Of a stretch of 64,000 bases of DNA, positions 1 to 8,204 are shown piece after piece. The DNA is from DASZHJ01 sp963735465 (GTDB taxonomy: Bacteria; Pseudomonadota; Alphaproteobacteria; ATCC43930; CGMCC-115725): positions 1,736,001 through 1,800,000 of the forward strand of contig CAVTLA010000001.1 in the NCBI GenBank assembly GCA_963735465.1, read 5' to 3'. The notes below the pieces were generated by a model. It was not told the origin of the DNA and searched no databases. It saw only the letters and a program-made list of their open reading frames with translations. The stretch's first letter is position 1, and the number at the start of each line of letters is the position of its first letter. A program made the translations under genes and the position numbers.

Positions 1-190
1 AGGCGCCGAGGCCCAGCATCGAGGCGGTCATCGCGGTGAAATCCCCGAGGGCCACGCCGGCGACGGTGCCGAGCGCGGCCCGCCGGCCATGGCCCAGGGC
101 ATAGGAGATCACCAGGAGCACGGTCGGACCGGGGATCGCCAGCAGGATCGCCGACGCGGCGACGAAGGCGAGGTAGTGGTCGAGGGGCAT
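1..190 (-). CDS. LysE/RhtB-family amino-acid exporter, N-terminal part (cut by window edge)
   Basis: Reading the minus strand from the ATG at 190 gives 63 residues, MPLDHYLAFVAASAILLAIP and onward, before the window ends. The first hydrophobic helix followed by PGPTVLLVISYALGHGRR is the LysE/RhtB signature of small inner-membrane exporters of amino acids and related compounds. A second helix (GTVAGVALGDFTAM) starts before the edge. The full protein should be about 205 residues with six membrane helices. It lies 62 bases upstream of, and in the same direction as, another LysE-type gene, so the two look like tandem paralogues. The substrate cannot be told from sequence. Confidence 0.85.
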   Translation of the reverse strand, partial: MPLDHYLAFVAASAILLAIPGPTVLLVISYALGHGRRAALGTVAGVALGDFTAMTASMLGLGA

Positions 191-252
191 GGATCTTCTC
201 CGGAGAGTTCGAGGCATCAATCCATCGAGCCCGCCGGTCCGCAAGCCCGGAC

Positions 253-879
253 TTACGTCCGGACGTCGGCGATGAGCCGGATGCCGAACAGCAGCATCGC
301 CGTCCCCAACACACGCTCGATCCAGCGCTTGCCGCGCCGATAGACGGACTGCACCGGCCGCGAGGAGAAGGCGAGCGCCACCAGGGAGTACCAGACGCTC
401 TCGTTCATGGCGACGATGGCGAGCGCCGCCACCCGCACCCAGAGCGGCGTGTCCGCCGCGAACAGCGTCACGAAGATGCTGCCGAAGAAGACGATCGCCT
501 TGGGATTGGCGAGGTTGGTGGCGAAGCCCAGCCGCCACGCGCGCCAGACGCCGAGGCCGGTGGCGCCACTCGGCGCCACCGCCAGAGGCGTGCCCGCGTG
601 GCGCCAGCACTGGATGCCGAGCCAGATCAGGTAGGCGCCGCCCGCCAGCTTCATGAGATCGGAGAGCCAGGCCGCCTGGGTCAGCAACACCTGCATGCCG
701 AGGCTCGCGGCCAGAGCCCAGAACAGGGAGGCAGAGGCCACGCCCCAGGCCGCCGCCAGCGCCGCCCGCCGCGTCGCGCCGACGGAGACGCGGGTGACGG
801 TGACGAAAGCCGGGCCCGGGCTCGCCGCCGCCAGGAAGTGCACGGCGCCGATGCCGAGCAGGGTCAGGGTGTAGGACAC
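253..879 (-). CDS. LysE/RhtB-family translocator
   Basis: A 208-residue inner-membrane protein of usual family length. The N-terminus has a hydrophobic helix and then the family motif ASPGPAFVTVTRVSVGATRR (about residues 19-38). Further hydrophobic stretches around 40-65, 70-90, 115-140, 145-168 and 187-203 fit the six-helix LysE fold. LysE/RhtB proteins export amino acids such as lysine, homoserine or threonine by proton exchange. The start at 879 is preceded by GAGGAGATAACCC, a good ribosome binding site. It lies upstream of the partial paralogue at the window edge and downstream of a thioesterase gene, all on the minus strand. The exported substrate is unknown. Confidence 0.88.
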   Translation of the reverse strand: MSYTLTLLGIGAVHFLAAASPGPAFVTVTRVSVGATRRAALAAAWGVASASLFWALAASLGMQVLLTQAAWLSDLMKLAGGAYLIWLGIQCWRHAGTPLAVAPSGATGLGVWRAWRLGFATNLANPKAIVFFGSIFVTLFAADTPLWVRVAALAIVAMNESVWYSLVALAFSSRPVQSVYRRGKRWIERVLGTAMLLFGIRLIADVRT

Positions 880-905
880 GGGTTATCTCCTCTGAGATCC
901 GCCGC

Positions 906-1319
906 TCACTCCGGCGGCACCGGGCGCGGCTTGCGGTCCTCGCCCAGCGCGACGAAGGTGAAGGTGCCCTCGGTCACCTTGACGTGGTCGCCGTCGCGGT
1001 GGCGGCGGGCCCAGCTCTCGATGTGGATGGTGATGGAGGTGCGGCCGATCTTGGTGATGGTGCCGTAGCAGCTCACCTCGTCGCCGATATAGATCGGCAG
1101 ATGGAACGTCATCCCCGTCACCGCCACCGTGGCGACGCGGCCACGGGCGCGGCGCACCGCGAGGCTGCCGCCGGCGAGATCCATCTGCGCCAGCACCCAG
1201 CCGCCAAAGATGTCACCGTTGGCGTTGGCGTCGGCGGGCATGGCGATGGTGCGGAGCGCGGGCTCGCGGGTCGCGACGTCCAGCCTGCCCAGGGACAGCG
1301 GATCGGGTGTCGAAGTCAT
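906..1319 (-). CDS. acyl-CoA thioesterase, YciA-like hotdog protein
   Basis: This 137-residue protein has the single hotdog domain of YciA-type acyl-CoA hydrolases. The segment PADANANGDIFGGWVLAQMD (about 28-47) carries the N-x-x-G-x-x-F/W-G-G-W-x-x-x-x-x-D pattern with the catalytic Asp on the hotdog helix. It is followed by VAVTGMTFHLPIYIGDEVSC and a C-terminal beta region ending KPRPVPPE. YciA enzymes hydrolyse a broad range of cytosolic acyl-CoA thioesters and help recycle CoA. Length and domain order are normal. The gap to the LysE gene is 26 bases, so co-transcription is possible, but no metabolic link is evident. Confidence 0.88.
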   Translation of the reverse strand: MTSTPDPLSLGRLDVATREPALRTIAMPADANANGDIFGGWVLAQMDLAGGSLAVRRARGRVATVAVTGMTFHLPIYIGDEVSCYGTITKIGRTSITIHIESWARRHRDGDHVKVTEGTFTFVALGEDRKPRPVPPE

Positions 1320-1427
1320 CGCATTGGTCCAGTCTCGCCCGGCGCCGACGGGGCGCCGGGATCAGGCGCGCACGTTACGCGGGAGACGCCGGTGCCGACA
1401 AGGGACGGGATCCCGGTGCCTGATATC

Positions 1428-1916
1428 TCACGGCAGCTGCACGTGGTAGGTGCCCTCGGCGAGGCCCCGTCGGGCAACCTGCGCCTGTGCCTCCTCCATG
1501 GTGTTCGCCACGATCAGGGGCCGTGTCGTGCCGTCCGGATGATGAACCGTGCCGCTGGTGCCGAGGTTCACGATGATGGTGAAGCCCTGGGCGTTGAGCC
1601 CCTGCTGCAGTTTCACCAGCGCCTTGCTGGCGACGGTGCCGGGATAGGCGGGATCGACGTCGAAGCGCGCGGTCTGCGGCTGCTCGTCCATGCGGACGAT
1701 GAAATGGCAGCGGTCCGGACGCAGCTCGTCGCCCATCTCCGGAATCTTGAGCCAGCCGCAGGCGAAGTCGCGGCACGGCTTCGGCCGGTCGCCGTAGATC
1801 GCGCAGCCCTTGCCGGGACGGCTGTGAACGCACCAGGGCCCCGCCGGCTTCTGAAAATAGGGGATCGGCAGGATCTTGCAGCAGAGGCCGCAGGCGCCGC
1901 AGCTTCGCTCGCTCAT
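1428..1916 (-). CDS. YkgJ-like cysteine-cluster protein
   Basis: The ATG at 1916 gives a 162-residue protein beginning MSERSCGACGLCCKILPIPY. It has the C-x2-C-x2-CC cluster (residues 6, 9, 12, 13) followed by cysteines at 29, 38, 48 and 53, the latter in KPCRDFACGW. This is the hallmark of YkgJ/Fe-S cluster-like proteins of unknown biochemical role, which are thought to bind zinc or an iron-sulphur cluster. The C-terminal half (about 70-160) lacks cysteines. A longer reading from 2027 is open, but its first 37 residues are basic and unlike the family, and a GGAGG lies about 12 bases before the shorter start. The gene is divergent from parE. Confidence 0.72.
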   Translation of the reverse strand: MSERSCGACGLCCKILPIPYFQKPAGPWCVHSRPGKGCAIYGDRPKPCRDFACGWLKIPEMGDELRPDRCHFIVRMDEQPQTARFDVDPAYPGTVASKALVKLQQGLNAQGFTIIVNLGTSGTVHHPDGTTRPLIVANTMEEAQAQVARRGLAEGTYHVQLP

Positions 1917-2044
1917 CTCGGGGGAATTCCTCCGCTCGACCAGTCGCGGCCGGCAGCCTAGAAGGGGCTTGGTTAACAACCCCTTCCCGGCGCGGTTGCC
2001 GGTTGCGCCCGACCCCTGCCGCCACAATCTATTGTGAGATTCCC

Positions 2045-2068
2045 AGCTGCATCCTACCGGATGCAGCT
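2045..2068. repeat. perfect 10-bp inverted repeat in the parE upstream region
   Basis: AGCTGCATCC (2045-2054), a four-base loop, then its exact complement (2059-2068). No T-run follows on either strand, so it is not a standard terminator. The right arm ends where the likely -35 box of parE begins, which suggests an operator or a hairpin that modulates the promoter. This role is inference. Confidence 0.55.
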
Positions 2069-2097
2069 TGCAGCCGCTTCGCCCCGCTCCTTATACT
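2068..2097 (+). promoter_or_regulatory. candidate sigma70-type promoter of parE
   Basis: TTGCAG (2068-2073), an 18-base spacer and TATACT (2092-2097) fit a housekeeping promoter. The parE ATG at 2107 would lie only a few bases after the expected start of transcription and no Shine-Dalgarno sequence precedes it, so the message may be leaderless or nearly so. The -35 box touches the palindrome at 2045-2068. Confidence 0.45.
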
Positions 2098-2106
2098 CCC
2101 GCCGCC

Positions 2107-4081
2107 ATGGCCGACCTCTTCGATTCCAGCCCGCGCAAATCCGGCTCCCAGTACTCCGCCAAGGACATCGAGGTCCTGGAGGGGCTGGAGCCCGTCCGCC
2201 GCCGCCCGGGCATGTACATCGGCGGCACCGACGAGCGCGCCCTGCACCACCTGGTGTCGGAGGTCCTGGACAACGCCATGGACGAGGCGGTGGCGGGACA
2301 TGCGAGCCGCATCGAGGTCGAGCTGCACGGCGACGGCAGCGTCACCGTCAGCGACAACGGCCGCGGCATTCCCGTCGACCTCCATCCGAAATTCCCAAAG
2401 ATCTCCGCCCTCGAGGTGATCCTCACCACGCTGCACTCCGGCGGCAAGTTCGGCGGCGACGCCTACAAGACCTCGGGCGGATTGCACGGGGTCGGCATCT
2501 CCGTGGTGAACGCGCTCTCGGACCGGCTCATGGTCGAGGTGGCGCTCGACCGCAAGCTCTATGTGCAGGAATACAGCCGCGGCAAGCCCACGACCAAGCT
2601 CAAGAAGGAGGGCGCGGTCTCCAACCGGCGCGGCACCACCATCCGCTTCCATCCGGATCCGCAGATCTTCGGCACCTCGGCGCCGCTTCAAGCCGGCGCA
2701 GATCTATCGCCTCGCCCGCTCCAAGGCCTATCTCTTCCGCGGCGTCGAGATCCGCTGGGCCTGCGACAAGGCGGTGCCGCGCCCCGCCGACGTGCCCCAG
2801 GAGGAGAAGCTGCACTTCCCCGGCGGCCTCGGCGATTTCCTCGCCTCCGTCGTCAACGGCCGCGCCACGGTGACGCCGAAGCCGTTCCTGGGCGAGGCGG
2901 AGTTCGAGAAGGTCGGCCGCGTCGAGTGGGCGATCCACTGGTGCCCGGAGGAGGACGGCTTCTGCCACTCCTACTGCAACACCATCGCCACGCCCGAGGG
3001 CGGGACCCACGAGCAGGGCTTGCGCGGCGCCCTCAGCCGCAGCCTCAAGGATTACGGCGAGCTCACCGGCAATCGCCGCGCCGGGCAGATCACCGCCGAG
3101 GACGTGATGGAGAGCGCGGCGGCGATGCTCTCCCTCTTCATCCGCGAGCCGCAGTTCCAGGGCCAGACCAAGGAGCGCCTCTCCTCGCCGGAGGCGGCGC
3201 GCCTCGTCGACAGCGCCCTCAAGGATCATTTCGACCACTGGCTCACCGGCGATCCCGACGGCGCGCATCAGCTTCTCGATTTCGTCATCGACCGCGCCGA
3301 GGACCGCCTGCGCAAGCGCCAGCAGAAGGATCTCGAGCGCAAGAGCGCGACCCGCAAGCTGCGCCTTCCCGGCAAGCTCTCGGACTGCAGCCGCGGCGAC
3401 GCCCAGGGCACCGAGATCTTCCTGGTGGAAGGCGACAGCGCCGGCGGCTCGGCGAAGCAGGCGCGCAACCGCGAGACCCAGGCGATCCTGCCGCTCCGCG
3501 GCAAGATCCTGAACGTCGCCAGCGCGTCCGCCGATCGCCTGCGCGACAACAAGGAGCTCGCCGACCTGACCCAGGCGCTGGGCTGCGGCATGGGCGACCG
3601 CTTCGCCGAGGAGAAGCTGCGCTACGAGCGCGTCATCGTGATGACCGACGCCGACGTCGACGGCGCCCACATCGCCTCCCTGCTGATGACCTTCTTCTTC
3701 CGCGAGATGCCGGGGCTGGTGGCGAATGGCCGCCTCTTCCTGGCGATGCCGCCGCTCTATCGCCTGACCCAGGGCAGCACGACGATCTACGCCCGCGACG
3801 ACGGCCACAAAGACGAGCTGATGAAGACCACCTTCAAGGCGGGCAAGGTGGATGTGAGCCGCTTCAAGGGCCTGGGCGAGATGCCCTCGGCGCAGCTCCG
3901 CGACACCACCATGGACCCGGCGAAGCGCGTCCTGCTGCGCGTCACCCTCCCCGACCAGAAGGACCGCGGCGACTACAAGAAGACCGTGACGCTGGTGGAG
4001 AGCCTGATGGGGAGAAAACCCGAGCTCCGCTTCGATTTCATCCAGAAGAACGCGAAGTTCGTCCGCGATCTGGACGTGTGA
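2107..4081 (+). pseudogene. parE: parE, DNA topoisomerase IV subunit B, interrupted by an apparent +1 frameshift
   Basis: The product is the ATPase subunit of topoisomerase IV, which unlinks daughter chromosomes with ParC. The first frame (2107-2682) has the GHKL ATPase motifs DNAMDEA (about 55-61), DNGRGIP (83-89) and TSGGLHGVG (122-130). The second frame (2684-4081) supplies the rest: VEGDSAGGSAK, PLRGKILNV, MTDADVDGAHI and RFKGLGEM of the TOPRIM region, and a normal C-terminus. The span is 1975 bases, one more than a multiple of three. Dropping one C of the CC at 2683-2684 joins IFGTSA to RFKPAQIYRLARSKAY exactly as in the family and yields 657 residues. Because parE is normally essential, a base error is the likely cause. 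The start at 2107 is chosen because the family begins there; an in-frame ATG at 2068 lies in the promoter. Confidence 0.9.
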
Positions 4082-4123
4082 GGTCGGGAGGTCTCCGAGG
4101 ACGTATTTTGCTGGCGTTCGCGG

Positions 4124-5045
4124 TCAGTGACCCCGCCTAGGAGACTGCTGCCATTGATCGTGCTTCTCGAGGCCTTGCAGGATCACTTGCACGGTCCTTA
4201 GCGTCAGCGGATCTGTGGCGCCTTTGCGACGGACGACAGAGGTCCACCACTTGAGCGGCTCACCGACAATGGGCCTCCAAATGAGATCCGCCATCCGGGC
4301 GCCCCGGCCGGTCCGCAAGGCCACCTTCGGGCGCAGGGCCACGGCCGCTTCCGACAGAAGCAGGCCCGCCCTGATGCGCATGGCGTGCTCGATGCGCTTG
4401 GGCCGGTAGCCGCCGGCGCGGCCGGCGGCCATCAGCTCGTCGTAGAGACCGGGCGCGATCGCGCGCGGGAAGGTCACGAGCATGCTGCCCTTGAGATCGA
4501 CAAGATCGATTTCCTTGCGGGCGGCCAACGGGTGGGCGCGCGACATCACCAAGCCCAGGGTCTGACAAAGCGTCGGAGACGACCACAACCCTCTTCTGCT
4601 GTAGGGATGACGGAGGATGCCGATGTCGAGTTCGTCCGCGAGCAGCATGCGATGCTGGTCGGCGGTCGTCGCCTCGACAATGCTGACTTCCGCGCGCATT
4701 GAGCGGGCTTCGCTGGTGAACAGGCCGATTACCTTGCGTGAGGTATCGAGGGGAAAGCCGACGCGAATGCGCCGTGACCGGCTGGGAGCCGTCACCTGCA
4801 CCGAACCGATCGCCTCGTCGAAGGCGGCGATGCAGGCCTTGGCATAGGGCAGGAACTGCTGGCCGGAGAGCGTCAGGGTGACTTTGCGGCTGTTGCGGTC
4901 GAACAGCCGAACGCCCAGCGAGTTCTTCAAGTTCGGCGATGCGCTTGGATAGAGGCGGCTGAGTCATGTTGAGGCGCCGCGCCGCCTCGCCGAAATGCAG
5001 CGACTCGGCAACCGCCGTGAAGTACCTGAACTGACGAATGTCCAT
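4124..5045 (-). pseudogene. LysR-family transcriptional regulator, interrupted by an apparent +1 frameshift
   Basis: Reading from the ATG at 5045 gives a classic LysR winged-helix start, MDIRQFRYFTAVAESLHFGE, then AARRLNMTQPPLSKRIAELEE. The frame then shifts, and the family continuation LGVRLFDRNSRKVTLTLSG and the effector-binding domain lie in the neighbouring frame down to 4124. The extra base lies within 4919-4922. Total length is 922 bases, one above a multiple of three; repair gives about 306 residues, the normal length. The gene is divergent from the ABC importer at 5155 and most likely controls it. It is convergent with parE. Confidence 0.85.
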
Positions 5046-5059
5046 TAAAACGAACGATA

Positions 5060-5095
5060 CCAAATCGGAATGAATTGATCCACAATCGGTTTTGG
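5060..5095. promoter_or_regulatory. candidate LysR-type binding region between lysR and the importer operon
   Basis: The 109-base divergent spacer holds two AATCGG copies, at 5063-5068 and 5084-5089, exactly 21 bases (two helical turns) apart. They are bracketed by CCAAA (5060-5064) and its complement TTTGG (5091-5095). LysR regulators usually bind such two-turn-spaced half-sites in divergent promoters. Assignment is by position and pattern only. Confidence 0.3.
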
Positions 5096-5154
5096 ACAGG
5101 ACTTTGCATGCCTTCGTAGCATCGTGACGTGAGACGGCTGCGCGGGGGGCATCA

Positions 5155-6009
5155 ATGTTCAATAATCATTTGTTTGCGGCAATCGTCGCCGGTGCCGTGG
5201 GCGTGGCGATCAGCGCCACTGCCGGAGCGCAGACGGGCAGCGACACGGCGCTCGTCAAAGCCTGGAAGCAGGCCGGCGATGCCAAGGTCGCGATCGCGTC
5301 CACGCCACCTTATGCCTTCCTCGCGCCGTCGGGCGAGCCGCAGGGTTATCTCATCGAGATGTCGCAGGAGGTACTGAAGGGGCTGGGGGTGCCGAAGCTC
5401 ACCGCCGTCGTCACGACCTGGGACGCCATGATCCCCGGCCTGCAGGCCAGGCAATACGACTTCCTGCCCGGCGGCATGAACATCACGGTCGCGCGCTGCC
5501 AGGTGGTGGCGTTCACCGTGCCCGTCACGGCGCAGCAGGACGCGCTCTACGTGAAGCCCGGCAATCCCAAGAAGCTCACTGGCTATGCGGCGATTGCCAA
5601 GAACGCCGATACGCGCGTGGCGGTACTGGCGGGCTCCTCTCAGGAGGCCTACGCGATGAAGCAAAACGTCGCGACAGGGCAGCTCATGCGCGTGCCCGAC
5701 ATCCAGTCCGGCATCGCCGCCGTCACGGGGGGACGCGCCGATGCGTTTATCGTCGGCCAGTTCAGCGTCGCCGAACCCGAAAAGAAGGGTGTGGAGCGGG
5801 TCGTCGACGCGACGTCGCCCGCCGTCGGCATCGCTTTCGCGTTTCGCAAGGAAGATGCGACGACCCGCGATGCGTTCGATGCGCAGATAAACGCATTGAA
5901 GGCCAATGGCACGATGAAGAAGCTCTACGTCGACAAGTACGGCTTCAACAACTGGGACTTGCTGGCCAGGACGAACAAGGCGACGGACATCGTTCCCGAC
6001 TGCAAGTAA
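5155..6009 (+). CDS. ABC transporter substrate-binding protein, family 3 (EhuB-like)
   Basis: A 284-residue periplasmic binding protein. Residues 1-25 are a signal peptide (MFNNHLFAAIVAGAVGVAIS then ATAGAQ). The mature part follows the family 3 pattern for polar amino acids and compatible solutes: IASTPPYAFLAPSGEPQGYL near 46-65, a hinge region near 100-130, GSSQEAYAMK and the C-terminal lobe KLYVDKYGFNNWDLL. It most resembles EhuB, the ectoine/hydroxyectoine receptor, but ligand specificity cannot be read. GGGGGG precedes the ATG. It heads an operon with two permeases, six bases upstream of the first, and is divergent from the LysR gene. Confidence 0.85.
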   Translation: MFNNHLFAAIVAGAVGVAISATAGAQTGSDTALVKAWKQAGDAKVAIASTPPYAFLAPSGEPQGYLIEMSQEVLKGLGVPKLTAVVTTWDAMIPGLQARQYDFLPGGMNITVARCQVVAFTVPVTAQQDALYVKPGNPKKLTGYAAIAKNADTRVAVLAGSSQEAYAMKQNVATGQLMRVPDIQSGIAAVTGGRADAFIVGQFSVAEPEKKGVERVVDATSPAVGIAFAFRKEDATTRDAFDAQINALKANGTMKKLYVDKYGFNNWDLLARTNKATDIVPDCK

Positions 6010-6015
6010 GAGCAG

Positions 6016-6744
6016 ATGGATCAACTGACGGAGTTCTTGCCGGCCATTGGGCGGGGCATGCTGACGACGGTGCTGATTGCCGCCCTCAGCGTTGCCGGCT
6101 CGGTGCCCGTCTCCCTGATCCTGGGTACCGCCCGCCGCGCGCGGAACGGCCTTGTTCGCTCGGTAGCGGGATCCATCGTCGAGCTTCTGCGCGGCGCCTC
6201 CGTCCTGATCTATCTCTTCTGGGTGTACTATGCCCTGCCCGCCGTGCCGGGCATGCCGCACCTTGATCCTGTCACCGTATCGATCGTCGTGCTTTCGCTG
6301 GCGGGCGGCGCCTACGGGGCGGAGATCGTGGCCAGCGGACTGCAGGCCGTACCGCGCGGCCAGACCGAAGCCAGCCTGGCGCTGGGCCTGTCGAAGTACC
6401 GCACGCTCTCGAAGATCGTGATCCCGCAGGCCCTGTCGCAGATCGTGCCGGCCTTCGCGAGCCTTGCCATCGACATGGTGAAGTGGACGTCGGTCGCGAG
6501 CTTCGTCGGCGTACAGGACTTGCTGTCCGTCGCCAACATGATCCGTACCACGACGTACGCCACGGTGAGCACCTATGTCGGCGTTGGTGTCCTCTATTTT
6601 CTGCTCTGCCTGCTGACCAGCATGCTGTTCGGACTGATCGAGCGCGGCCTGCCGCTCAACTGTGCGCTGCGCGCCGCCAGCACGCAGGGAGGGAGCCGCG
6701 CAGCGCCGTCGCTGGTTCTCAATGCCGAGGTGCCGCAGCCATGA
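6016..6744 (+). CDS. polar amino-acid/ectoine-type ABC transporter permease 1 (EhuC-like)
   Basis: A 242-residue inner-membrane permease of the HisMQ type. MDQLTEFLPAIGRGMLTTVL starts the first helix, and the coupling loop EAA motif is visible as QTEASLALGLSKYRTLSKIV about residues 116-135. Four to five hydrophobic segments span 10-35, 52-75, 92-112, 135-165 and 180-212. The C-terminal 25 residues are a hydrophilic tail. It would form the channel with the next gene, whose ATG overlaps its stop codon (ATGA at 6741-6744), a sign of translational coupling. Confidence 0.88.
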   Translation: MDQLTEFLPAIGRGMLTTVLIAALSVAGSVPVSLILGTARRARNGLVRSVAGSIVELLRGASVLIYLFWVYYALPAVPGMPHLDPVTVSIVVLSLAGGAYGAEIVASGLQAVPRGQTEASLALGLSKYRTLSKIVIPQALSQIVPAFASLAIDMVKWTSVASFVGVQDLLSVANMIRTTTYATVSTYVGVGVLYFLLCLLTSMLFGLIERGLPLNCALRAASTQGGSRAAPSLVLNAEVPQP

Positions 6745-7400
6745 GCTGGGACTGGTCCTACGCCGTCGGCATCCTGCCCGAGCTGATGTGGGGCGTCCTC
6801 GTGACGCTGCTGGTCACGATCGCCTGCTCGGCCATCGCCCTGGTCGGCGGCCTGTTGATCGCCATCGCGCAGGTGAGTTCGGGCCGGATCGCGCATCTGT
6901 CGACGCGGACGATCCAGGAGATCTTCCGCGGGGTGCCGATCCTCGTGCTGCTCTATTTCGGCTATTACGCGCTGCCCGAGATCGGCGTGCTGCTGCCGGG
7001 CGCGGTGGTTGGCGTGCTGGTGCTGGGCATCGTCTACGCCGCCTACTGTGCGGAGGTCTATCGCGGCGCGCTGATCACCATTCCGCCCGGGCTGCGCGAC
7101 GCCTCGATGGCGCTCGGCCTCTCGCCGTTTGTCATGTGGGTCCACGTGCTCGTGCCGATTGCCGTGCGCAAGAGCCTGCCGGCGCTCGTGAACTACGTGC
7201 TCGTGCTCTACAAGCAATCGTCCTTCCTGTTCGCGATCGGCGTGCCGGTGCTGCTCGCCCAGGCGCAGCTCGCGGGCTACCAGAGCTTCCGTTACCTCGA
7301 GCCATACACGATCACCGGCATCCTCTACGTGCTGATGAACGTTCCGTTCGTCCTCTACCAGCGCCGCTTCATGCACAGGCTCGCCGCCAGCGGCGCCTGA
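6741..7400 (+). CDS. polar amino-acid/ectoine-type ABC transporter permease 2 (EhuD-like)
   Basis: A 219-residue HisMQ-type permease starting MSWDWSYAVGILPELMWGVL. It has the family segment EIFRGVPILVLLYFGYYALP and the EAA loop LRDASMALGLSPFVMWVHVL. The start is fixed by the ATGA overlap with the preceding permease. The pair would make the membrane pore of the importer headed by the 5155 gene. No ATP-binding subunit is encoded next to it: the following gene, after a 42-base gap, is a crotonase. The ATPase must come from elsewhere in the genome or has been lost. Confidence 0.88.
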   Translation: MSWDWSYAVGILPELMWGVLVTLLVTIACSAIALVGGLLIAIAQVSSGRIAHLSTRTIQEIFRGVPILVLLYFGYYALPEIGVLLPGAVVGVLVLGIVYAAYCAEVYRGALITIPPGLRDASMALGLSPFVMWVHVLVPIAVRKSLPALVNYVLVLYKQSSFLFAIGVPVLLAQAQLAGYQSFRYLEPYTITGILYVLMNVPFVLYQRRFMHRLAASGA

Positions 7401-7442
7401 TCGCGCATTCCGTTTGTCAACAATTCAACCCCCGGGAACATC

Positions 7443-8198
7443 ATGGGCCAGATCCATCTACGCCACGACCGGAACATCGCCGTCATCGAGATCGAGAATC
7501 CGGGCCGCCTGAATGCGTTCTCGCGCGCCATGCGCGCCGAGATCGGCCGCACTTTGGGCAAGCTCAACACCGATGCATCGACGATGGCGGCGGTGATCAC
7601 CGGGCGCGGCGATGCGTTCTGCGCCGGGCAGGACCTGAACGAGAGCGTCAACTGGACCGAGGAAACGCCCTGGGTCGAGGAGTTCGACGAGTTCTTCCGC
7701 GACCTGCTGCGCTTCAAGAAACCGCTGGTCGCCGCTATCAACGGCGTGGCGGCCGGGGGCGGCTTCCAGATGGCGCTGCTGTGCGATGCGCGCGTCGGCC
7801 ACCCTGGCGTGCGGATGGGGCAGCCGGAAGTGAAACGGGGGCTGGCCTCGGTCACCGGGACCTGGCTGCTTCAGCGCAGCGTCGGCGACATGCGCGCGCG
7901 GGAGCTCACGTTGACCGGCCGGTTGATGGACGCCGAAGAGCTGAAGCAGATCGGTATCCTCAATCATATCGTGCCGGCGGAACAAGTGCTGCCGGCAGCC
8001 CTTGGCATTTGCGAGCAGCTCGCCCAGAGCCCGGCCGACAGCTACGCCCGCACCAAGACTTGGCTCTATGAAAGCCTGTCGGACGAGATCGCCACCGTGC
8101 TGAGCGACGCCGCGCGCCTGCACCGTCAGGGCTTCAAGTCGGGTGTGTCACAGGCAGGCGCCACGCATTTCCTGCGGCGCAACGCCAAGAGCGCGTAG
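7443..8198 (+). CDS. enoyl-CoA hydratase/isomerase (crotonase) family protein
   Basis: A 251-residue crotonase-fold protein of usual length. The CoA-binding and oxyanion-hole segments GRGDAFCAGQDLNE (about 58-71) and NGVAAGGGFQMALLCDARVG (about 100-119) are clear. In classical hydratases the segment GGGCELA supplies the first catalytic Glu (Glu144 of rat enzyme); here the residue is Gln (GGGFQMA). The second Glu is kept in MGQPEVKRGLASVTGTW. The enzyme may therefore catalyse a reaction other than simple hydration, such as isomerisation. It lies between the importer and a CaiC-like CoA ligase, with six bases to the ligase start, so it probably acts on the CoA thioester made by that ligase. Confidence 0.85.
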   Translation: MGQIHLRHDRNIAVIEIENPGRLNAFSRAMRAEIGRTLGKLNTDASTMAAVITGRGDAFCAGQDLNESVNWTEETPWVEEFDEFFRDLLRFKKPLVAAINGVAAGGGFQMALLCDARVGHPGVRMGQPEVKRGLASVTGTWLLQRSVGDMRARELTLTGRLMDAEELKQIGILNHIVPAEQVLPAALGICEQLAQSPADSYARTKTWLYESLSDEIATVLSDAARLHRQGFKSGVSQAGATHFLRRNAKSA

Positions 8199-8204
8199 CC
8201 ACGC

